Positions 7,980-17,182 of a stretch of DNA of 35,991 bases are shown piece by piece. The notes below the pieces were generated by a model. That model was not told the origin of the DNA. It saw nothing but the letters and a program-made list of their open reading frames with translations, and ran no database searches. Every line of letters begins with the position of its first letter. The stretch's first letter is position 1. Source of the DNA: Mucilaginibacter sp. (GTDB lineage Bacteria; Bacteroidota; Bacteroidia; Sphingobacteriales; Sphingobacteriaceae); contig NZ_JAQBOI010000130.1 in NCBI RefSeq assembly GCF_028288105.1, positions 1 to 35,991 on the forward strand, in the 5' to 3' direction. Position numbers and translations under genes: made by a program.

Positions 7980-9308
7980 TTACTTTATCTTTAATTTTAG
8001 TCTTTCGTTCACCAATTGGCCAATCTTGCGGCCAGACATGCTACCTATTATACAAGCATTTTTGTAGTGGATACCACCATATACGCGTGACAATGCAGCC
8101 TCTTGCGCGGCGGCCCTGAACGATGTAAATGTACGCGCAGGTATCCCAAATTCCGACTCTGAGGCATCGGTATATGCCATATTATCACCAAAATTATGGG
8201 TAAGTGTTTCGGCTGCTGCCGCTGATATAACAGCATGGCCACTAATGTATTCCGGGAATGGTGGAGTTTGGATCCGTGGCCTCCAGTCGGGGTCAATTAA
8301 TTTGGTTATCACCGTTTCGGGGCGTACACTGTTTGCTTTATATTTTACATACCAGCAATTAATAAAAGCATCAAACAAAGCTATTGAAGCTTGTGTGTAA
8401 GCAACTACTGTGGTACCAAAATCGGCGTTTTTCATTTTTGAGCCAATGCCGGCAATATTCATCCAGTGCCCGGCTGGGCCAAACTTCTTAGTGGCAAACA
8501 TAGCGTGCCCTACCACATTCATTTTAAAGGCGTTATCATCCCAAAAATCGGCCATGTGTTTTTGGTCGGCAGTAAGGCTATCACCTAATTGCTTCACTTC
8601 CATTACAGATTTATAAAACACACTGTTTTTATCTGTCATGTTATAAGGTGGCGGCTCGGGTGCCGGGATCTGTGATGCCGAATCTAAAACCATGGGGCGT
8701 ATTTCTCCCCAATGTGGTTCAAGCGCCTGGGCGTACATTGGCGGGGTTGGTATCCAACGGCCATCTTTACGGGTTACAGTATATTTGCTTGCAGAGCGGG
8801 TTTGCGCGTAGTGATCTTTTTTACTCCACTTCAGGATGTGTTTTGCAACAGTATCTGAATAAGCGACTGAGTTTTTAAACACATCCGATGGCATACCCGC
8901 ATCTTTTGCTTTTTTCTTCAGTTCATCAATGTATGAGAACATGCTGCCTTCGGGAAAAGTGACGGCATTACCTACAAAGCAAAAAGACAATAATGATGCA
9001 AATTGAAAATCTATTTCTTTACCCTGCTCTGGTTTAGGTGCAGCAGGTAAATGTTTTATTTGCCCGGCTAATGAACGATAATGTTGTGGGTCGCCGGCGG
9101 CTATAACCTCATATGCGGCAATGTTTGCATATACATAATTACGGGATGCAATAACCGGTGGAAAATTGTTTTCGAGAACAATGTCATTCAGTTTTTTTAC
9201 TGTTACCCGGTAAAGTTCGGGGTCGTGGGTAACTTTTTGGTAGTCGGCTTTTTTGCATGATGTAAATACTAAAATTACACCTGCAATTAATAACAGGAAA
9301 CGGTTCAT
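7980..9308 (-). CDS. Vanadium-dependent haloperoxidase-like lipoprotein (PAP2 superfamily)
   Basis: A 442-residue lipoprotein with lipobox FTSC at residues 15-18. All residues expected to hold vanadate (or phosphate) in this superfamily are present with correct spacing: Lys322 and Arg329 in KYKANSVRP, Ser-Gly-His 356-358 in EYISGHA, and Arg408 and His414 in SRVYGGIH. Vanadium haloperoxidases oxidise halides with peroxide, while related acid phosphatases share the same pocket; sequence alone does not separate the two. It is the first gene of a unit with GH65 (10-base gap) and has its own TAAATTTG box upstream. Why a haloperoxidase-type protein should be co-transcribed with a disaccharide hydrolase is not known to me. 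Family is firm, reaction uncertain. Confidence 0.85.
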   Translation of the reverse strand: MNRFLLLIAGVILVFTSCKKADYQKVTHDPELYRVTVKKLNDIVLENNFPPVIASRNYVYANIAAYEVIAAGDPQHYRSLAGQIKHLPAAPKPEQGKEIDFQFASLLSFCFVGNAVTFPEGSMFSYIDELKKKAKDAGMPSDVFKNSVAYSDTVAKHILKWSKKDHYAQTRSASKYTVTRKDGRWIPTPPMYAQALEPHWGEIRPMVLDSASQIPAPEPPPYNMTDKNSVFYKSVMEVKQLGDSLTADQKHMADFWDDNAFKMNVVGHAMFATKKFGPAGHWMNIAGIGSKMKNADFGTTVVAYTQASIALFDAFINCWYVKYKANSVRPETVITKLIDPDWRPRIQTPPFPEYISGHAVISAAAAETLTHNFGDNMAYTDASESEFGIPARTFTSFRAAAQEAALSRVYGGIHYKNACIIGSMSGRKIGQLVNERLKLKIK

Positions 9309-9348
9309 ATTAAAATATTGGTTTAAGAAAAACTGATGCTATGATCAT

Positions 9349-9356
9349 CAAATTTA
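9349..9356 (-). promoter_or_regulatory. -7 promoter box for the haloperoxidase-GH65 unit
   Basis: On the minus strand this reads TAAATTTG, a full match to TAnnTTTG, about 41 bases upstream of the ATG at 9308. The -33 element is weak. Confidence 0.45.
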
Positions 9357-9422
9357 TATTGGCTTTTCTTGGATTACAGGCTAATATAAGGTTTTTTTGC
9401 TAATAGATAAGCACATATATTG

Positions 9423-9455
9423 TTTGATATTAACCCGCTTAAATAATTACTTTTA
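9423..9455 (+). promoter_or_regulatory. Possible promoter of the SRPBCC/GyrI-like gene
   Basis: TTTG at 9423-9426 and TACTTTTA at 9448-9455, spaced 21 bases, resemble the Bacteroidota -33/-7 pair imperfectly. It lies in the 189-base divergent gap shared with the haloperoxidase-like gene. Confidence 0.3.
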
Positions 9456-9497
9456 CATCGCAAATAAGCTATTTACTAAGCTTGGTTTTGCCGCTAA

Positions 9498-10454
9498 ATG
9501 TTTCTGAATTTTTATATGAAAAAACCCACCCTCTTTGTAATTGGTATTCTTGTTTTAGCTTTTATAAGTATTTACTTTGTTATCCCTCAAAAAATAAAAA
9601 CAGCTAATGTTATTGAGATTGATGCCAGTGATGTTAACATATCAAAATTCCTGGTAAATAAACGGCAATGGCACAAATGGTGGCCAGGCCAGCACAACGC
9701 AGCCGACAGTATCCATTTTTCATATAATGGTGCTGATTATGTACTGCAAGAAAGCACCAACAGCCAAATGAAAACCCTTATCAAAATTGATAGTATTGAG
9801 TTAAACAGTCAATTAGTATATGCAACAACCGGCGAGGGTCTGTGTGAGGTGACCTGGTTAACCGAAATGCAAAGCAGCATTAACCCTATTGAACGCGTAG
9901 CCCAGTTTGTTAAAATTAAACGCCACGCAAAAAACATTGATACGATATTAACCCGTTTTAAAAAATTCATGCAAAACGAAAGTAATGTTTATGGCATGGC
10001 AATAAAAATATCGCATATCAAAAACCCTATTGTGCTTGCCTCAACCACTCATTTAAATGATTATCCTGCTCCGGAAACTATTTACAGTTTGGCAAACGGC
10101 TTAAGGAAACAAATAAAAGCCCAAGATGCGCTTCAGCTTGATTCACCAATGATGAACGTACACCCTGATGAAAACGGTGGCTATCAGATAATGGTGGCTA
10201 TCCCTATAAATAAAATAATAAAGCCCGGCAACGGTATGGTATTAAACAAGTTGGTTAAAAATGCCAATGTTTTAGAAGCTGAAGTTAAAGGAGGTAAAAA
10301 CACCATATTGAATGCTTTTACCCAGTTAAAGCACTACCAAAAAGATCACAGATTAATATCGCCTGCCATGCCTTACGAGTCATTAATAACTCATAGGATT
10401 GCCGAAAAGGACACCGCTAAATGGGTAACAAAGGTATTCTGGCCTATTTTTTAA
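9498..10454 (+). CDS. Membrane-anchored SRPBCC / GyrI-like domain protein
   Basis: 318 residues from the ATG at 9498, or 312 from the second ATG at 9516. The second begins MKKPTLFVIG, a more natural start for the signal-anchor helix, and I slightly prefer it. After the anchor, residues about 30-150 resemble the SRPBCC (Bet v1-like) ligand-binding fold, and about 160-315 the GyrI/AraC effector-binding fold, a pairing seen in many Bacteroidota proteins of unknown ligand. It is the only plus-strand gene between the two halves of the minus-strand sugar region. It ends 6 bases from the stop of the converging FG-GAP gene, so read-through would give antisense RNA. The domain call is from overall pattern, without strong motifs. 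Confidence 0.65.
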   Translation: MFLNFYMKKPTLFVIGILVLAFISIYFVIPQKIKTANVIEIDASDVNISKFLVNKRQWHKWWPGQHNAADSIHFSYNGADYVLQESTNSQMKTLIKIDSIELNSQLVYATTGEGLCEVTWLTEMQSSINPIERVAQFVKIKRHAKNIDTILTRFKKFMQNESNVYGMAIKISHIKNPIVLASTTHLNDYPAPETIYSLANGLRKQIKAQDALQLDSPMMNVHPDENGGYQIMVAIPINKIIKPGNGMVLNKLVKNANVLEAEVKGGKNTILNAFTQLKHYQKDHRLISPAMPYESLITHRIAEKDTAKWVTKVFWPIF

Positions 10455-10460
10455 GTGATA

Positions 10461-13400
10461 TTACTTGCTTAAAAGCATTAGTTTGCCACCGTATGTTGTA
10501 ATTACAAAGCTATTACCGGTAGCGGTTTTATAAGGGTATATGTGTGTTATTTCTTGTGAATTTAACATGGCATTTGTCCAATATTCGGGCATTGATAACT
10601 GTTTTGCGCGCTTATCATAATGCGCGGTAACTAAACCCAAAGCATCATATTTACCTTCATAAGGTACTACGCCCCAAAAATTACCATTCAGCAAAACATC
10701 ACCAGCCTTGTTATTGAGCGGTGTAATTGATCTTATAGGGGCTTGTTGGTATAAATATGGCAGCTCTGTTATTTGTTTAGCATTTAAAATATCGCTGATA
10801 AAAATACTTTTGAACTGATTAGCAACCAAGCGACCGCTGTCAGTCAATCTATCTTTAAATATCTCGGCAGTGGTTTTATCAGCCATCTTTTGATAACTAA
10901 GAAATTCCTTCTTAAGATATGGCAGCTCCTGCTCCAGGTCATTCTTAGGGCGGAAAGGATAGTATTGCTCTTTATAAAAATACGATAGTATCAAATCGTT
11001 TTTTCCATCTTTATCTACATCATTATTATAAGCATACAGCGGCTGATTGCCGTTTACATTATACTTATTGTTCTCGCCCCAGTTGCCTGCTACCAGGTCG
11101 GCTTTGCCATCACCGTCTATATCGGTAATTACTGCCGATTGCCACCACCCTTTTTCATTATCAAGCAATGCTGATGAAAACTTAACCAGTTTATTATTCT
11201 TGTTCAGGAATATTTGTATAGGCTGCCATTCGGCGCTAATTATGATATCGTTGGTGCCGTTATGGTCAATATCTGCTGTAGATATATTAGTTACGTAGCG
11301 AATATGGGTTAAATCGGCAAACTGATTTTGGGGGGCGACATTAAAGCTGCCATTGTTTTTATTTAATAACACAACTGATGTTGCCGCTACCGTATAATCT
11401 CTGAAATTTACCGCGCTGCTAAAAAACAGGTCTTTTAGCCCATCGCCATTAAAATCATACGCGAATATTTTAGATACCAAAGTATTCACATTTGGTAAAG
11501 CCTTATATTCAAATTGGTAATTTCCTTTGTTAATATACAGGCGGGGTTGGATGCTTTTTCCCATTTCAACAAATGGATGATTAGCGCTTAATACAATCAG
11601 ATCGGGCAGGCCGTCGTTATTTACATCGGCCCATTGGGCTTCAGTATCCCCTTGCTCCTTAAACGGTGCAAAAGCATCGACAGCTAATTTCTTGAAAGCC
11701 CCGTTTTTGGTACCGACCAAAATGTACTTTTCTTCGCCCGCAATACTACCCACATAAATATCATCAATGCCATCTTTGTTTACATCGGCAACGGCAATGG
11801 CTGGTATGTGCGGTAAATAAGTATGTGGCAGCAAGCCATAATAATTAAAATCGGGTGTTTCAAACGGTTGAATAGTGGCTAAAACAGTCGCCTTTACATC
11901 TGTATAAGTAAATTCCTTTTTATCTTTTATGAAGTTGTTAACTAAAGCCACCACATCCGTAACAGACTGGGTTTTGCTCTTATCGTAGGTAATAACCGAT
12001 TTTTTATCCAACGCGAAATTTTTAATTACCTGGTAAGAGTTATCAGGCCATAGCACCATCAGTTCAACGGGTTTATCGCCGGGCAAAAAGGTGAAGAGCA
12101 GGTTGTTGCCTTGTGTACTTTCGTAAGCCGTACTGGTTTGTATTTCCTGGTGATCTACTTGTTTGTCAGAGCGCAAATACAATTTTGTGCCGATACCATC
12201 TAAGTTGGCCTTGGTATATTTCACACTCAGTTTCAGGAACGATGGCTTATTCTTGCTACGGTTTTCCATCGTCATGTTCTGATAGATGTATGCCGGCGCA
12301 TCCATGTTATTTGTAACCAGCTCCAGGTCACCATCATTATCCAGATCAACCGCTACTGAGCCTGCGGATATAGAGGCATCCTGCATATCGTTACCGGCAG
12401 ATACATCGCTGAATTTTAATTTATCATCGCCATGATACAGGTAGTTGTGTACATCCCCATCGGGCATTAGATTTATTTTCTCCTTATCAAAGAAACGGCT
12501 GGTCTTAAAATCTTTTATTACGTTAGGGTCACCCAGGTATTTCAGGTAATCCATATCATTAAGGCGTTTTTTTATCCCGTTTGAAAAGAACATATCCTTA
12601 CGGCCATCCATATCAAAATCTTGTACCAGTGGCGACCATGTCCAGTCTGTTGCCGATACGCCCGAATACAAGCTGATATCTACAAACTTTTTACCGTTAC
12701 CTACATTCAGCTGCAGGCTATTTTTTGAATATTGATAATAATAGCCGGCGTTTACCTCTTGGTTATAAATATCAAGCGGCTCATCATTTATGGTCGATTT
12801 TAGCGCCTTCATCTCCTCGGGAAGCATATCTGTACTTATCACATCCAGGTGCCCATCCTTGTTAACATCGCTCAGTGTATTTCCCATCGAAAATAAACTG
12901 GTGTGGCCAAAGGCGCTTTTCAATTCTTCCTTAAATGTTCCGTTCTTTTGGTTAATGTAATAGTAATCTTGCTCAAAAAAATCGTTGCTTACATAAATAT
13001 CGTCCCAACCATCATTATTCAAATCGCCAACGCTAAGGCCTAAACCATAACCAATTGGCGCCTGATAAATACCCGACCCAGTAGTAACATCAGTAAACTT
13101 GTTATTATCATTCCTAAATAAATGGTCGCCGGCGTCATGGCTGGTTTTAAAGCGCAGTGTAGAATCACCATAAGTATCGTTACTATGCACCGATGAGGTG
13201 AGCAGGAACATATCCAGATCGCCATCTTTATCATAGTCAAGGAAGGATGCCTGGGTAGAAAAACCTGAAAAATCTAACCCATATTTAGCTGCAGATTCGG
13301 TAAAGGTAAGATCGCCGTTATTGATATATAGCTGATTTTTACCTTTAAAACTTTTAAAATTGGATACCACACAAACATAGATATCCTTTAAACCATCACC

Positions 13401-13793
13401 ATTAATATCAACAACGGTTACACCAGTTTTCCAGTTGCCGGTACCGGCAACACCCGCTTTAGCGGTAATATCTTCAAATTTTAGATTGCCTTTGTTTAGA
13501 TAAAGCTTGTTAGGACCTTGGTTTGATACAAAGTAAATATCCTCTAATCCATCATTATTAAAATCGGCAGATGCTATGCCTGCGCCATTATAAAAATATA
13601 GGTAATCCAGTATATTCACCGAATCTGTCACAGTATTTGTGTTTACAAAATCAATATGGGTTTGCTCGGCAGGTAGGAGTTTAAAAATGCCATCGCCACT
13701 TTTTTTGGACTTGCACGAGCTAAAAATGGTAATACCAATTAGCATAGTGCAGCAAGTAACTATGATTTGTTTGTATAAATTGGCCTTTAGCAT
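10461..13793 (-). CDS. FG-GAP/VCBS repeat and ASPIC-UnbV (CRTAC1-like) lipoprotein, second of pair
   Basis: A large surface-type lipoprotein of 1110 residues from the ATG at 13793. I prefer this over the ATG 39 bases upstream because it follows the previous stop by 7 bases and gives a clean lipoprotein signal (MLKANLYKQ ... FSSC). I count about 13 calcium-binding loops of the D-x-[ND]-x-DG-x-x-D kind (ADFNNDGLED, VDINGDGLKD, TDIDGDGKAD and others), which should build beta-propellers. Between the two groups of loops is an ASPIC/UnbV segment (GIGTKLYLRS ... VLWPDNSYQ). It is a diverged tandem copy of the upstream neighbour and probably co-transcribed with it. Such proteins often follow SusCD pairs in Bacteroidota, and a glycan- or protein-binding surface role is inferred. 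No catalytic motif was recognised. Confidence 0.87.
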   Translation of the reverse strand: MLKANLYKQIIVTCCTMLIGITIFSSCKSKKSGDGIFKLLPAEQTHIDFVNTNTVTDSVNILDYLYFYNGAGIASADFNNDGLEDIYFVSNQGPNKLYLNKGNLKFEDITAKAGVAGTGNWKTGVTVVDINGDGLKDIYVCVVSNFKSFKGKNQLYINNGDLTFTESAAKYGLDFSGFSTQASFLDYDKDGDLDMFLLTSSVHSNDTYGDSTLRFKTSHDAGDHLFRNDNNKFTDVTTGSGIYQAPIGYGLGLSVGDLNNDGWDDIYVSNDFFEQDYYYINQKNGTFKEELKSAFGHTSLFSMGNTLSDVNKDGHLDVISTDMLPEEMKALKSTINDEPLDIYNQEVNAGYYYQYSKNSLQLNVGNGKKFVDISLYSGVSATDWTWSPLVQDFDMDGRKDMFFSNGIKKRLNDMDYLKYLGDPNVIKDFKTSRFFDKEKINLMPDGDVHNYLYHGDDKLKFSDVSAGNDMQDASISAGSVAVDLDNDGDLELVTNNMDAPAYIYQNMTMENRSKNKPSFLKLSVKYTKANLDGIGTKLYLRSDKQVDHQEIQTSTAYESTQGNNLLFTFLPGDKPVELMVLWPDNSYQVIKNFALDKKSVITYDKSKTQSVTDVVALVNNFIKDKKEFTYTDVKATVLATIQPFETPDFNYYGLLPHTYLPHIPAIAVADVNKDGIDDIYVGSIAGEEKYILVGTKNGAFKKLAVDAFAPFKEQGDTEAQWADVNNDGLPDLIVLSANHPFVEMGKSIQPRLYINKGNYQFEYKALPNVNTLVSKIFAYDFNGDGLKDLFFSSAVNFRDYTVAATSVVLLNKNNGSFNVAPQNQFADLTHIRYVTNISTADIDHNGTNDIIISAEWQPIQIFLNKNNKLVKFSSALLDNEKGWWQSAVITDIDGDGKADLVAGNWGENNKYNVNGNQPLYAYNNDVDKDGKNDLILSYFYKEQYYPFRPKNDLEQELPYLKKEFLSYQKMADKTTAEIFKDRLTDSGRLVANQFKSIFISDILNAKQITELPYLYQQAPIRSITPLNNKAGDVLLNGNFWGVVPYEGKYDALGLVTAHYDKRAKQLSMPEYWTNAMLNSQEITHIYPYKTATGNSFVITTYGGKLMLLSK

Positions 13794-13800
13794 ATTGCGC

Positions 13801-16800
13801 TTAACGTAATTTATAAGCCTTAAGCTTATCATCGTTTATCCCGAATAAATAGTACTTATCCCCCTGGCCATTTTTTATCATCAGCGATGACCTTACCTGT
13901 CCGTTAAGTTTAATACCACTTTTCGCGGGTGAAATATAAACAAATCCGTTTTTAGTGTATTTATAAATTTGGCCATAACTTGCATCTAAACGGCCAACCT
14001 CGGGCTTAAAGCCATAAAAGTTACCACCCAGTATAATAGCTGGTGTACCGCTGTTATCAATATCATCGCACAAAATGGCACTCACATTTGATAATTGTGC
14101 GTTGTAAGGCAATGGTTTACAGGTATATTTATTGTTATTGCCATTTATGAAAACCGCCGAAGCTAAATAATTCATCTCATGCTGCTCGGCTCCCTCCAAC
14201 ATATCGGCTGTAAAAACCTCGTTAAAGCGTTTTCCGGCATAATCGGTATATTTTAAATATTTCTTTTTGAGGATCGGCATTTGGCCGGTAAGATCGGGTT
14301 TCATATGGAATACATAAGGAACGCCTTCCCGATATATAGATGTAACGCATTCCTTTGTACCGTTGCCATCAAAATCTTTCACATATATTTTCATAGGCTC
14401 GGCGGTCGAAGCTTTGAATTTTGAATTTAAACCCAAATTACCTGCTATGATATCCAGCTTTCCGTCGCCGTTTATATCGGCAATTTCGAGGCTGCTCCAC
14501 CATCCTTTGTAACCGTCAAGCTGCTTATCCCCGGTAAATTTGCCTTTATTGTTCTTATATATTTTTATGCCCATCCAGTTTCCTGCAATTACCAGATCGG
14601 GATAGCCATTATTATCAATATCTGCCCATTGGGCCGCGGTTATCATACCCGGCTTAATATTGGTACCTAAAACCTGTTTTGTAACATCAGTAAAGTTGCC
14701 TTTACCATCATTATGCATCACATACGAATTTGGTGAAACCGCGTAGGTACCCGGAACACTTCGGCCGCCAATAAACAAGTCAGGATGCCCATCCTTATCG
14801 TAATCGCAGGCGGTAATTACCGAAGCATTTACCGATACCTGTATTGATTTTTGCGCATTACGATGCAGGTTACCCTTGCCGTCGTTTTCGTAAAAGCGTG
14901 GGAAATAAATATTTGTACCTGCTTCTTCCGCGTTGCCACCTACACCAATAATAAGGTCTTCGTCGCCATCGCCATCAAAATCGCCAAATGCAGCGCCTGC
15001 ATTCTCCAGGTAGCTTTGCTTTTCTAAATCTTCCGGAATATATTGTTTAAACTTTCCGCCTTTTTGTTGAACATATATGGCGGCGGGGTTATCTTTTGAA
15101 GCGCCAAAATAAAAATCGGTCAAGCCATCCTTGTTAATATCGCCTTTTGCCATGTAAGGGTTTTCGGTTGATAACAGTTGCAGCATCAGGCGTTCGTTGT
15201 CAAAATCTATAAAACCATCCTCGGTATGCTTAGGTACAGAATCGAACAGGGTTTTTTCTGCTTCAACAAACAAGGTTTTTACAGGTGGTTTTGTAAAATT
15301 GTACTGTAGTTTGGCATCGGCTATTTTATAAGTATAAACTTTATTGGCCTGCACATTTTTAGCGCCCTGGTATTTGCCGCCTGGCCAAATAATTTGCACC
15401 GAATCTATCTGCTTAACTTTCCCTAAACCAATGGTAAGCAAGTTTGGCGATGTACTGCTTTCAAACCCACGGGTTGGCTGCTGGTAATATATAATTGATG
15501 AATTTTTTGAATAAACTTTTATGGTTGCACCTACCCCGAAACGGTTAAGCCCATCGCCTTGTAGTTTTAGTTGGATATAATTATTGTGCAGTTTTTCTGC
15601 ATTGCTTTTATAGATGAACAGTGGCGAATTAACGTTATTCACTATCAGATCATTATCCCCATCATTATCAAGGTCGCCATATGCAGCACCATTGCTAAAT
15701 GATAGCTGATCTAACCCAAACTCGTGGGCTTTATTGGTAAAGGTTAAGTTGCGATTATTTATAAAGGCGTAGCTGCTAACGGGTGTGGACACCATTTTAT
15801 CGGCAAAGCTTTTATAATCGAATTTTCTTTTTTCCGCAATTTTATCCATGTTTTCGCGATTGCCCAAAAACTCAACATAATCCTGGTCGGTAAGGTCTTT
15901 AAATATACCGTTTGATACAAAAATATCTTTCCAGCCATCGTTATCCATATCAAAAAACAATGCCCCCCAGCTCCAGTCGGTAGCGCTTACGCCGGCATTA
16001 AATGCAATTTCAGAGAATGTACCATCGCCATTATTTAACTGAAGGCAATTTTGCATAAACTGATTATAATAGCCATCGTTTTGTTTTAACTTAATAACAT
16101 CAAATGATTCGAACGAGGTTATTTGCTTCATTCGTTTATCGCTTTCGGGCAGCATTTCGGTAGTAAAAATATCAAGGTTGCCATCATTATTAATATCGGC
16201 AATATCTGATCCCATTGAAGCCAGGCTCAAGTGCCCCATTTCTGATTGGATATCCTCTTTGAATGTTCCGTCATGCTGGTTGATATATAAGTAATCGCGT
16301 TCAAAAAAATCATTTGATACATAAATATCAGGGTAACCGTCCTCATTAACATCGGCCACAGATACTCCTAAACCAAAACCAATGTCGCTCGAAAATATAC
16401 CTGCTTGTTTGGTAATATTAGTAAAGTGCCCACCATCATTACGGTATAAATGTGCACCGCCTAATTCATCAACCACGGCTCGTAAATTTTTACTAAAGTC
16501 GAACGACCCAATAGGCCTGAAAGAATTGTTGAGTACAAAACAATCCAGATCACCGTCATTATCAAGGTCAAAAAATATAGCCTGGGTTGATAGGCCGTTA
16601 TCGGTTAAGCCATATTTTTCGGCTTCTTCTTTAAAGGTGCCATCATGTTGATTAATAAAAAGCTCGTTGCCCTTTCTGTCAATAACATTGCCGCTATGGC
16701 AAACATAAATATCCAGCCAGCCATCGCCGTTAATATCAACCATGGTAACACCGGTGCTCCAGTACTTAGTACCTTTTACACCTGCCTTATTGGTAACATC

Positions 16801-17100
16801 ATCAAATTTCCAGTTTCCTTTATTTAAGTAGAGTTTATTGCCGCCCTGGTTTGATGTTAGGTAAATATCATTTAATCCATCGTTATTTACATCGCCAATG
16901 GCAACGCCGCCGCCATTATAATAATTACGAAAAGTAAAAATGTTGGTCTGGCTTTTATCAACCAATTGGTTAACAAAATCAACACCCAGTGCATTGTTAG
17001 ATTGTAACGAGAAGAGTGGATCTTTCACATCATTGTTAGTACAAGATGATAAACCAATAAAAATAACAATTAGGGAGAAAAGGGTATTTCTATTTAACAT
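13801..17100 (-). CDS. FG-GAP/VCBS repeat and ASPIC-UnbV (CRTAC1-like) lipoprotein, first of pair
   Basis: 1099 residues from the ATG at 17100, which gives MLNRNTLF ... GLSSC, a standard lipoprotein signal. The ATG 21 bases upstream would lie inside a strong hairpin and is unlikely. About 12 good and 2 degenerate calcium loops are visible (GDVNNDGLND, FDLDNDGDLD, GDFDGDGDED; the degenerate ones near the C-terminus include DDIDNSGTPA). The ASPIC/UnbV segment (VGATIKVYSK ... IIWPGGKYQ) lies near the middle. It follows susD on the same strand with a terminator-like hairpin in between, and precedes its paralogue by 7 bases. It probably acts outside the outer membrane alongside SusCD; function inferred from context only. 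Confidence 0.87.
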   Translation of the reverse strand: MLNRNTLFSLIVIFIGLSSCTNNDVKDPLFSLQSNNALGVDFVNQLVDKSQTNIFTFRNYYNGGGVAIGDVNNDGLNDIYLTSNQGGNKLYLNKGNWKFDDVTNKAGVKGTKYWSTGVTMVDINGDGWLDIYVCHSGNVIDRKGNELFINQHDGTFKEEAEKYGLTDNGLSTQAIFFDLDNDGDLDCFVLNNSFRPIGSFDFSKNLRAVVDELGGAHLYRNDGGHFTNITKQAGIFSSDIGFGLGVSVADVNEDGYPDIYVSNDFFERDYLYINQHDGTFKEDIQSEMGHLSLASMGSDIADINNDGNLDIFTTEMLPESDKRMKQITSFESFDVIKLKQNDGYYNQFMQNCLQLNNGDGTFSEIAFNAGVSATDWSWGALFFDMDNDGWKDIFVSNGIFKDLTDQDYVEFLGNRENMDKIAEKRKFDYKSFADKMVSTPVSSYAFINNRNLTFTNKAHEFGLDQLSFSNGAAYGDLDNDGDNDLIVNNVNSPLFIYKSNAEKLHNNYIQLKLQGDGLNRFGVGATIKVYSKNSSIIYYQQPTRGFESSTSPNLLTIGLGKVKQIDSVQIIWPGGKYQGAKNVQANKVYTYKIADAKLQYNFTKPPVKTLFVEAEKTLFDSVPKHTEDGFIDFDNERLMLQLLSTENPYMAKGDINKDGLTDFYFGASKDNPAAIYVQQKGGKFKQYIPEDLEKQSYLENAGAAFGDFDGDGDEDLIIGVGGNAEEAGTNIYFPRFYENDGKGNLHRNAQKSIQVSVNASVITACDYDKDGHPDLFIGGRSVPGTYAVSPNSYVMHNDGKGNFTDVTKQVLGTNIKPGMITAAQWADIDNNGYPDLVIAGNWMGIKIYKNNKGKFTGDKQLDGYKGWWSSLEIADINGDGKLDIIAGNLGLNSKFKASTAEPMKIYVKDFDGNGTKECVTSIYREGVPYVFHMKPDLTGQMPILKKKYLKYTDYAGKRFNEVFTADMLEGAEQHEMNYLASAVFINGNNNKYTCKPLPYNAQLSNVSAILCDDIDNSGTPAIILGGNFYGFKPEVGRLDASYGQIYKYTKNGFVYISPAKSGIKLNGQVRSSLMIKNGQGDKYYLFGINDDKLKAYKLR

Positions 17101-17119
17101 TATAATGGTTACAAAAAAC

Positions 17120-17147
17120 AAACGTAGCGAATTACTTCGCTACGTTT
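17120..17147 (-). terminator. Strong hairpin with T-run between susD and the FG-GAP lipoprotein
   Basis: A perfect 12-base stem (AAACGTAGCGAA / TTCGCTACGTTT) with a 4-base TTAC loop. On the minus strand it is followed by GTTTTTTG, so it looks like an intrinsic terminator 36 bases after the susD stop. Only about 19 bases remain before the downstream ATG, too few for a promoter. Confidence 0.75.
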
Positions 17148-17182
17148 AAAATCAAATATAACTAATTGGAAACTGGTTTCAA

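Noticed and set aside
13794..13832. Upstream start for the second FG-GAP lipoprotein
   Set aside because: It overlaps the preceding gene and puts a charged extension in front of the lipoprotein signal; the ATG at 13793 is better.
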